6,977 nucleotides of DNA from Planctomyces sp. (lineage in GTDB: Bacteria > Planctomycetota > Planctomycetia > Planctomycetales > Planctomycetaceae). The translations under genes were made by a program, and so were the position numbers. The stretch is taken from contig SYLK01000799.1 in NCBI GenBank assembly GCA_005809115.1, positions 1 to 6,977 of the forward strand, given 5' to 3'. The notes beneath the pieces are model-generated. The model searched no databases and was not told the DNA's origin. It saw only the letters and a list, made by a program, of their open reading frames with translations. Below, one piece after another: positions 1 to 5,565 of the stretch; within the stretch, counting starts at the first letter, position 1, and the number at the start of each line of letters is the position of its first letter.

Positions 1-149
1 CTGCGATCGCGATGGAAGCCGGAATCAACCAGACTGGCAGACCCACAGCCGTGGCCCGGTAGCGCTCGCCCAGCTGCGATGCTGGTATCGCCGACGCTGC
101 CTGGACCAATTGTCTCTGAAAAAAGACCGTCCCCGAGCCGCTGACTGCG

Positions 150-1331
150 TCAGTGGCGAATCACTCGCTGCAGGACCACCCACCCGGCACAACCCAGAAT
201 CGCATTGGGGACCCACATCGACCACCACGGCTGCACGGTGCCGGTCTTGCAGAGATTGACCATCAGAAAAGTGGTGGGATAGTAGATCAGCAGGATTGGC
301 AGGAAGCACATGATGAAGCTGGTAATGAACTGACGCCGTGCCTGCAGCATCGAGAACGGACCGCCCAGAAACGAGAAAAACAGACAACTGGCGGCCATGG
401 CAAAACGATTGTGAACTTCAGCCCGGTATCGCCGTTCATTGGAGACCGCACGCCGCTGTGCGACCGTGTATTCACTCAGCCCCGTACCACGCAGCGCGGC
501 AAAATCCCCGGTCACCAGCAGCATCGTCGCTTCCTGAAGCATCAGCTGCCGGCTTGTCTCCGCCATCCGGATGGCAGCCGCAATCTCCTCTTCCAGTCGC
601 CCGATCGTGAGATGCCTGGCCTTCACTCGTTCGGCACCCTGACGCAGTGGCAATGCCAGTTCATATTCGTCGAACTGCCCGGACGTGTCGGCTCCCGGGC
701 GACTGAGTGTCCAGTCCTTCAGTCGCAGCCGCAGCTCCTGCTGTTCGAGATCAAATCGGATGCTGGCTTCCTTTGCCCTCACGGTAATCTGCTGGTGATC
801 CTTCTGACGATACACGAATGTGGCATCGACCAGAATCCGATCACGAACCTCAGCCACATTGATCGTGTAACCATGAGCGGCGTCACTGAAGAGATTCTGA
901 GTGGCCAGCATGTCCAGAAAGATGTCTTCCATCGCCTGCGTCACGATCCGTTCGATGTTCCCGACGGCCCACGGAATCGCAAAGTTCGTGAGACCAAATG
1001 ACCCCACTGTCAGCACGCTGCCCAGCAAAAACGCCGGAGCCAGCAGCTGCATCGCACTGATGCCCGCGGCCTTGGCAGCCGTGACCTCCAGATCGCCGGA
1101 AATCCGGCCATACACCACACACACCGCCAGCAGCAGTGTTGCCGGAACCGTGAATGGCAGCATGCTGGGGACCACATAGGGCACAATCTGCACGATCTGC
1201 ACCAGACCGAGCCCCCGCTCGGATGCTTCCCGAAAGACCCCCGCAAACACCAGCATCACAGTCAGAACAACCACCAGCAGACTGAATACCCGGATCAGCT
1301 CCGCCAGGATGTATCGCTGCAGAAGTTTCAT
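150..1331 (-). CDS. LptF/LptG family permease (lipopolysaccharide export, YjgP/YjgQ type)
   Basis: This 393-residue protein has the LptF/LptG layout. Three N-terminal membrane segments lie at about residues 14-34, 51-75 and 97-122. A periplasmic beta-rich domain follows at about 130-240, then a charged helical stretch (245-305) and three C-terminal membrane segments (308-328, 334-356, 368-388). The segment LPFTVPATLLLA followed by GRISGDLEVTAAKAAGIS matches the family's conserved region after the second membrane helix, and AEVHNRFAMAASCLFF matches the conserved entry to the fourth. In characterised members, LptF and LptG pair with the LptB ATPase to lift lipopolysaccharide out of the inner membrane toward LptC/LptA. 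The protein is somewhat longer than E. coli LptF/LptG (about 360 residues), and the excess appears to lie in the helical stretch. The ATG start is supported by GAGGA nine bases upstream. Whether it acts as LptF or LptG, and whether a partner lies outside the window, cannot be told. Confidence 0.9.
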   Translation of the reverse strand: MKLLQRYILAELIRVFSLLVVVLTVMLVFAGVFREASERGLGLVQIVQIVPYVVPSMLPFTVPATLLLAVCVVYGRISGDLEVTAAKAAGISAMQLLAPAFLLGSVLTVGSFGLTNFAIPWAVGNIERIVTQAMEDIFLDMLATQNLFSDAAHGYTINVAEVRDRILVDATFVYRQKDHQQITVRAKEASIRFDLEQQELRLRLKDWTLSRPGADTSGQFDEYELALPLRQGAERVKARHLTIGRLEEEIAAAIRMAETSRQLMLQEATMLLVTGDFAALRGTGLSEYTVAQRRAVSNERRYRAEVHNRFAMAASCLFFSFLGGPFSMLQARRQFITSFIMCFLPILLIYYPTTFLMVNLCKTGTVQPWWSMWVPNAILGCAGWVVLQRVIRH

Positions 1332-1711
1332 GCCGGCTGTTCCTCAAGCCGGAAACCGCACCGGTCAGCCGCGCTGCGCCACCGTGCGACGAGGCACCGC
1401 GATGGGAGGACACGGGATTCCATCCTCACGCTCGTCGCGCCAAAGTCACGGAGCCCCCGCTGCGGCCCCGACGATCCGCTCCGGTTACTCCGGTCCCGGC
1501 AGTTCCTGTCCCTGTCTGCCCAGACGCAGCCGATGGGGCCCAACGCGAGCCCGGGACTGGGCAACGCATCGACAGAAACTCCCTGCTCCACCATCCCGAC
1601 CTCCAAATTGTCACCACCGCCGTTTGTCAATGCCGACGGCGGAATCCTTCCGTGGCCGAGCGGCTGACGCTGCCCATCTGGCGCGCCCGAACTGGCGTCT
1701 GCTGTCCGCAC
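1328..1711 (-). CDS. Doubtful small ORF overlapping the permease start
   Basis: This is an open frame of 127 codons starting with GTG. Its TGA overlaps the permease ATG as ATGA, the arrangement typical of translationally coupled genes, and it lies in the same direction between two real genes. Against it, the product is rich in Arg, Gly and Ser, has no recognisable domain, signal peptide or membrane segment, and looks like a chance frame in G+C-rich DNA. An inverted repeat (1617-1642) lies inside it. I do not recognise the protein and assign no function. It is listed because no other gene explains this stretch; non-coding DNA is the more likely reading. Confidence 0.22.
   Translation of the reverse strand: MRTADASSGAPDGQRQPLGHGRIPPSALTNGGGDNLEVGMVEQGVSVDALPSPGLALGPIGCVWADRDRNCRDRSNRSGSSGPQRGLRDFGATSVRMESRVLPSRCLVARWRSAADRCGFRLEEQPA
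1341..1345 (-). promoter_or_regulatory. Ribosome binding site of the LptF/LptG-type gene
   Basis: On the minus strand GAGGA lies nine bases before the ATG at 1331. This is one of the clearer Shine-Dalgarno matches in the window, and it supports that start even though the preceding doubtful ORF overlaps it. Confidence 0.55.
1617..1642. repeat. Inverted repeat, 6-bp G+C arms
   Basis: CCGCCG at 1617-1622 pairs with CGGCGG at 1637-1642 across a 14-base loop. The loop contains, on the minus strand, a perfect TTGACA (1630-1625), but no good -10 hexamer follows at 16-18 bases. No T-run follows on either strand, so a simple intrinsic terminator is not supported. Confidence 0.3.
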
Positions 1712-1714
1712 ACG

Positions 1715-1739
1715 AGAAGATTAGAGGGAATCGTCTTCT
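1715..1739 (-). terminator. Weak hairpin downstream of the lipoprotein gene
   Basis: AGAAGA at 1715-1720 pairs with TCTTCT at 1734-1739 across a 13-base loop; an alternative fold pairs GATT with AATC inside. It begins about 40 bases past the lipoprotein stop. The stem is A+T-rich and no U-run follows, so it is at best a weak terminator or an mRNA 3'-end structure. Confidence 0.2.
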
Positions 1740-1780
1740 GCAACAATCCGAAAACGCGGCACCCCCGGAACACCATGGAT

Positions 1781-2875
1781 TCAACGGCGGAACGGCCAGG
1801 GACGCCAGCCAGACGGAGGACGCGGTTTCAGGCCCATCCGTGGAGCCGGGCTGCGTGATCCGTAAGCTGAAGGTAAGTCCCAGACTGGAGAAGGATCTGC
1901 ATCCGGCTGCAGTGGCACTGTTTCGGTCGTACCGTCCATGTCGAAGTCAGGAGCGGCAGGCGCACTGTGGTCCGGTGTCCATTTCCGATCCGTGATCTGT
2001 GCCGTGTCGTGGCCGTGACCCGGTGGTGGCATCCGCTGGCGGACCACATTACCCAGATCCACCACGTTCGCCTGCCCTCCGGGCAGTTCCCACAGGGATC
2101 TGTCAATCGCACAGTTCGTTCTGACTGATCCGAACTGCAGCTCAAGATCCGTGTCCATGGCGGGAAAACTGACAATCAGAGACTGGGGCAGCAGGTGACC
2201 ATCAAACTTCTTATGACTGCGAATCGTGGCGCGAATCAGCGGATTTCGCTGGTGGTCGTAAATGACATGTTCCCGGATCAGCCCGGCGGTGGTGTCGACT
2301 TTGGTGACGCGGCGGAGCGGGAGGCCGTCGTAATTGTCGGTGACAGAAGTGAGCCAGAGTTCCCGACTTCCGGCCGGGCCCGCGCGCAATTCAAATTCTC
2401 CCTCATCCAGCGGAACAACACCCAGTACCTGCAGGAGCCACTCAGGATCAATCCTCGGCACTCCGACGGCAAACTGCTCCAGCAGACCTGCGTCTTCGTG
2501 CCGCCATGTCAGCACGTTCCCGTCGCCAGGCTGCACGTAGAACCAGCATCTCTCTTCATTTGCCCCCAGATCCGCTCGGGAAAGTACTCCACTGGCAGTC
2601 AGCCGAAACTGTCCCGGTGCCTGGCAGGCCAGATGACCGGAGAGACGCGTTCGCATTCCACCAGGCATCCTGACGGTGACGCGGGTATCCGTGCACCGCA
2701 TGGCACTCAGGCCGTCATGCTGCTGATTCAGGAAGTCGACCAGCTCGCTGCAGCTCAGCGACATCGATAACTGCGGCACCGCTGCCGTTGCGGGCGGTCG
2801 TGACGGCAGCCACTGGCAGCCGCCGGCAATCACCGGCGACAGCAGGACCGCAATCATGACACGCGACCTGACCAT
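1781..2875 (-). CDS. Putative outer-envelope lipoprotein with LolA/LolB-like character
   Basis: The 364-residue protein begins with a short basic n-region (residues 2-5), a hydrophobic stretch and an acceptable lipobox AGGC with Cys20 as the lipidation site, so it should be exported and anchored as a lipoprotein. Residues about 40-275 alternate short beta-type segments with polar turns, including GHLACQAPGQFRLTASG at 80-96 and HLLPQSLIVSFPAMDTDLEL at 227-246. This pattern resembles the half-barrel of LolA/LolB-type proteins, but the assignment rests on pattern and neighbourhood, not on a diagnostic motif. From about 283 the chain becomes Pro/Asp/Ser-rich and low-complexity to the end, probably disordered. 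The ATG at 2875 is preceded by GGGGA seven bases upstream; Met7 is the only close alternative and would remove the basic n-region. The gene starts about 44 bases after the preceding small gene and points toward the LptF/LptG-type gene, which suggests a role in moving or anchoring envelope lipid. Confidence 0.78.
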   Translation of the reverse strand: MVRSRVMIAVLLSPVIAGGCQWLPSRPPATAAVPQLSMSLSCSELVDFLNQQHDGLSAMRCTDTRVTVRMPGGMRTRLSGHLACQAPGQFRLTASGVLSRADLGANEERCWFYVQPGDGNVLTWRHEDAGLLEQFAVGVPRIDPEWLLQVLGVVPLDEGEFELRAGPAGSRELWLTSVTDNYDGLPLRRVTKVDTTAGLIREHVIYDHQRNPLIRATIRSHKKFDGHLLPQSLIVSFPAMDTDLELQFGSVRTNCAIDRSLWELPGGQANVVDLGNVVRQRMPPPGHGHDTAQITDRKWTPDHSAPAAPDFDMDGTTETVPLQPDADPSPVWDLPSAYGSRSPAPRMGLKPRPPSGWRPWPFRR

Positions 2876-2919
2876 AATCGGATCCCCGACATCACGCGCC
2901 GCTGAATGCAGCAGGCACC

Positions 2920-3408
2920 CTACGCAGCCGCTGTTCGCCCGGATTCAAACAACTGCAGCTGCAGGCGACCGATCTGGTCTTCCGTCAGATCTTCTTCCGG
3001 AACATCGAACGGACCTTCTCCACCACTCCCCTGCAGCCTCATGCAGGATCGCCCGTCAACCTGCACCACGTCCTCCAGAATCAGGCGCCGTTTCCGCAGC
3101 AGCAGCAATGACAGCACATAGCGATACTGCTGCTGGACGACGTTGGGGGATTCGCTGAGCTGCAGAAAGTAATCGAACAGTGAATCCGCATCAAACTTCG
3201 GACGTTCGACAGCTGGCCCCTGAGGAATCACCGTGCGCCAGTGCCCCACGGCGCCGGGCGGTGGCCCGTGCCATTCGTCCGCACAGTAGTCACGCCGCAC
3301 CAGCTTCCCGTCCTGCTCGATCAGCGCAGACCAGCAAACTTCCCCGGGCTGAAACACTCGCCCCGAACTGGCGCAGGATTTAGCCACCGGTCGAACATTG
3401 AAATCCAT
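2920..3408 (-). CDS. Conserved-looking small protein of unknown function
   Basis: I chose the ATG at 3408 (162 residues), because the sequence from MDFNVRPVAKSC onward looks like ordinary protein, while the 16 codons upstream (to an ATG at 3456) look like leader DNA. Neither start has a good ribosome binding site. The N-terminal part holds CASSGRVFQPGEVCWSALIE (residues 12-31), then a third Cys (42) and the distinctive GPPPGAVGHWR (47-57). The spacing of Cys12, Cys25 and Cys42 could suit a small metal-binding or ribbon-like fold, but no full zinc-ribbon pattern is present. The middle (residues 73-115) is helical, including a run of four Leu near 101-104 before a basic RKRR. The C-terminus is acidic then Gln/Leu-rich. 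There is no signal peptide, so it should be cytoplasmic. It recalls hypothetical proteins common in planctomycetes; that is recollection, not a search result. It probably shares a transcript with the lipoprotein. Confidence 0.75.
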   Translation of the reverse strand: MDFNVRPVAKSCASSGRVFQPGEVCWSALIEQDGKLVRRDYCADEWHGPPPGAVGHWRTVIPQGPAVERPKFDADSLFDYFLQLSESPNVVQQQYRYVLSLLLLRKRRLILEDVVQVDGRSCMRLQGSGGEGPFDVPEEDLTEDQIGRLQLQLFESGRTAAA

Positions 3409-3500
3409 TCGTCTGTCGTCTCGGCAAACTGGGTCTCGCTGGCCAGACTGCCCCATAACATCCGTGTTGCGGCATCTCCTCCCGGCCGATACAGCGCGGC

Positions 3501-3529
3501 ATCATACGGGGATTGCTGAAACCGGCCAA
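3501..3529 (-). promoter_or_regulatory. Candidate sigma70-type promoter for the small-protein/lipoprotein unit
   Basis: On the minus strand TTGGCC (3529-3524) and TATGAT (3506-3501) are separated by exactly 17 bases. They match the TTGACA/TATAAT consensus at four and five of six positions. The predicted start of transcription is near 3494, giving a leader of about 85 bases before the ATG at 3408. It lies in the only sizeable gap upstream of that gene, which is where a promoter is expected. Confidence 0.4.
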
Positions 3530-3577
3530 GAGGAAGATTCTCTCGTATGCCACACGCAGGGCGCCGTCACAGCACAC

Positions 3578-3597
3578 GCTGCGTCAGACGCCGCAGC
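3578..3597 (-). terminator. Hairpin just downstream of the membrane-protein gene
   Basis: GCTGCG and CGCAGC form a 6-bp G+C-rich stem with an 8-base loop, about 22 bases past the membrane-protein stop codon. An alternative inner stem GCGT/ACGC with a 3-base loop competes. No T-run follows on the minus strand, so intrinsic termination is uncertain. Confidence 0.25.
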
Positions 3598-3618
3598 TCA
3601 ACCGCGCATGCCGAGAGA

Positions 3619-5322
3619 TCACTGATACAATGTCAGACGCGACATGGCCACAGGAGATGGCGCTCCTCCGGTATACACCTGTGGCACCGCTGTCCGGCGT
3701 TCCGACAGGTCGGGCGGCATAAAACGGTCCAGCCGCGGACGAAAAACCACCAGCAGAAACAAAGGCAGGTACCACAGGACATATGTTCCGATATCATCCG
3801 GATACCACAACTGAGCCGCAACCACGAGCGCCGCGGAATTTGCCAGCAAATTCTCCAGGTTCCGAGGTCTCGGGAGCACGGTCATGGCTGTCAGCATGAC
3901 GAAAAATACGGCTGCCATGGGGATGCGGACAAACAGCTGCCCCAGCGGCGTCCCCGCCGCGTTTCCCGTGCCATCCAGCAGTCGGTAGACCGTCCAGTTC
4001 ATCGTGGTGACAAGCTTGTTCATGAAGGAATTCGTGTCGCTGGAGGTCAGCATCAGGCAGATGGCCAGCACCGCCCCCACAGCGACCAGCGACGTGCCAA
4101 ATCGAAACGCACCACGGCGCCCATAGAAAACGGCCCAGAGGGGCACCAGAAACACGGCGAAAAACAAGGTGCCACACGCAAGTCCCAGCAATACACCAGA
4201 AACCACGGGACGCCGATACGCGGCGATTGCCCAGGTGAGGCAAGCCCCGGGAAGCACGTGACTGAGATGATGGACGTGAAACGCGGTGCAGGGCAGCAGC
4301 AGATACAGGCAGCTCATTGAGATGCCGAGCTGAATGCTGTTGAAATGTCTGAAACCGATGTACAGCAGTCCCAGAACAACCGTCGTGTGTGACACCGCCA
4401 CCAGAATCTGCGCGACAACAGCTTCCAGATCAATTGCCTCGGCCGGAGTCACCACACCGCCATCGTGGAGCCGCCCGGAAAGCTCAGCCATTCCGGCAGC
4501 TCCCGCAGCGAGGAGAGTTTCCGTTGGAGCGGGCGGCTGCTCACCGCCCGGTTCAGTCGTCACCAGCACTTCACGCCGCTGCAGCAGTGCTCGGCCATGC
4601 TCCACGGCAGCCACGTTACTCTGCGGGGGTTCAACCAGAAAAATGCTGATCGTCAGGAGAGCGAATGCGGGAACGCAGAGAAACGTCAGACCAGCCTGAT
4701 TCAGGTTTTGTTCCAGTCGAGGACGCCGGGTCAGTGATTCGTCAAACACCAGTCGCACCATGAGCAGCAGGGAAAACAGCAGCAGTCCAATCGAACTCCA
4801 GCGGCCGACAGGAGCAGATCGCAGGGATTCCCCGGAGACTTCTGCGCTCGCCCCGCGATCGTCCGTCGTTCCGGGATTTGCGGCGATACCGCGCGAGACC
4901 TCTCCCGGATCGAGTGAACCGTCCGGCAACAGCGGGGCTACGGCAAACAGGGCACGATTGCGCGCTTCCTGTTTCTGGCGGACTTCAGCGCCGGGATCAG
5001 CCAGGGACGAACCTTTGGATGCACTGGCCACCACCAGTGAAGTCGACAGCAGCAGAATCAGCAGCACATCGAGATTACGCACCGTGAACAGGCGCGAAAA
5101 CCGAAAAAACACTGCGATGACAAGAACCGCAACGTAGACCAGCCACGTCGGATTCGACACATTGACAAACGGAAAATGCTGTTCCATGTCATTCAGAGTG
5201 CGACCGGCAGAAAACGTAATCGCCACCGGCAACCCCTTGCCGCTGACTGTTTTCCGACGTTCGAATCTTTCAGGACGCAACCGACCATGTCGCATCGACC
5301 CAGAATCTTTGTCCCCACTCAT
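3619..5322 (-). CDS. Polytopic membrane protein of unknown function (about 12 membrane segments)
   Basis: Taken from the ATG at 5322 this is a 567-residue protein. I count membrane segments at about 59-78, 84-102, 176-193, 210-230, 300-323, 329-348, 354-370, 373-399, 408-426, 463-484, 491-506 and 511-527. Two large polar loops separate them: 103-175 and 231-299, both Ala/Gly/Glu/Pro-rich. A histidine cluster HVHHLSH (His349, 351, 352, 355) sits between segments 6 and 7. The general shape resembles polytopic GT-C glycosyltransferase-like proteins, but I see no diagnostic acidic motif in the first loop, so no reaction is assigned. The start is uncertain. A GTG at 5337 abuts GGAG too closely, the ATG at 5322 has GGAGG 14 bases upstream, and the ATG at 5187 places Met just before the first membrane segment but has no ribosome binding site. 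The gene diverges from the LarA-like gene and lies upstream of, but apart from, the small-protein gene. Confidence 0.82.
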   Translation of the reverse strand: MSGDKDSGSMRHGRLRPERFERRKTVSGKGLPVAITFSAGRTLNDMEQHFPFVNVSNPTWLVYVAVLVIAVFFRFSRLFTVRNLDVLLILLLSTSLVVASASKGSSLADPGAEVRQKQEARNRALFAVAPLLPDGSLDPGEVSRGIAANPGTTDDRGASAEVSGESLRSAPVGRWSSIGLLLFSLLLMVRLVFDESLTRRPRLEQNLNQAGLTFLCVPAFALLTISIFLVEPPQSNVAAVEHGRALLQRREVLVTTEPGGEQPPAPTETLLAAGAAGMAELSGRLHDGGVVTPAEAIDLEAVVAQILVAVSHTTVVLGLLYIGFRHFNSIQLGISMSCLYLLLPCTAFHVHHLSHVLPGACLTWAIAAYRRPVVSGVLLGLACGTLFFAVFLVPLWAVFYGRRGAFRFGTSLVAVGAVLAICLMLTSSDTNSFMNKLVTTMNWTVYRLLDGTGNAAGTPLGQLFVRIPMAAVFFVMLTAMTVLPRPRNLENLLANSAALVVAAQLWYPDDIGTYVLWYLPLFLLVVFRPRLDRFMPPDLSERRTAVPQVYTGGAPSPVAMSRLTLYQ

Positions 5323-5553
5323 ATTCCACCCAGGCACCTCCGAAATAGCAACTCACGGATCACCGAACTTCGGAAATCCCTGATCTTCCTGTGAAGGCGC
5401 TGCAGATTGGTTGACAAAACCAGCAGACTTTGCCTGCGCACCGCGGCTCCCTTCCGTATCGCTTCCTCTCCGCGTAAAATCGCCGTCCGGCAGTTTTCTG
5501 ATGCCGTCAATGGCGGGGCAGTTTTTGTCCCGTCGGTCCGTATTTCTCCGTTT

Positions 5554-5557
5554 AAGG
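5554..5557 (+). promoter_or_regulatory. Ribosome binding site deciding the LarA-like start
   Basis: AAGG, within TTTAAGGT, lies eight bases before the GTG at 5566. It favours that GTG over the much earlier in-frame ATG-less extension that begins with TTG at 5407, and over the ATG at 5584. Confidence 0.45.
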
Positions 5558-5565
5558 TCAATTGT

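Larger units (their letters stand above)
1332..1780. other. Poorly coding stretch between lipoprotein and permease genes
   Basis: About 450 bases lie between the lipoprotein stop and the permease start. Apart from the doubtful 127-codon frame they hold only two imperfect hairpins (1715-1739 and 1617-1642) and a locally A+T-richer patch around 1710-1755. Frames on both strands give Arg/Ser/Pro/Gly-rich translations typical of shadows. The stretch may carry the end of the upstream transcript and the leader of the permease mRNA, but no strong promoter is visible. Confidence 0.5.

Noticed and set aside
3..10. GCGATCGC palindrome, resembling the cyanobacterial HIP1 octamer.
   Set aside because: It is a single occurrence in G+C-rich DNA and the other features do not suggest a cyanobacterium.
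1..149. A minus-strand frame after the permease reads through a hydrophobic segment, GLPVWLIPASIAIA, and could be the beginning of another gene.
   Set aside because: There is no convincing start codon or ribosome binding site, fewer than 50 codons are visible, and no family is recognisable.
153..1001. Long plus-strand frame of 282 codons opposite the permease gene.
   Set aside because: It lies antisense to a confidently identified LptF/LptG-type gene, and its translation is Gln/His/Pro/Arg-rich without any domain.
1309..1995. Plus-strand frame of 228 codons across the poorly coding stretch.
   Set aside because: Its ends overlap real minus-strand genes, and the product is Arg/Ser/Pro-rich with no recognisable structure.
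3547..4320. Plus-strand frame of 257 codons opposite the membrane-protein gene.
   Set aside because: It is extremely Gln/His/Arg-rich, the expected antisense shadow of a Leu/Val/Ala-rich membrane protein.
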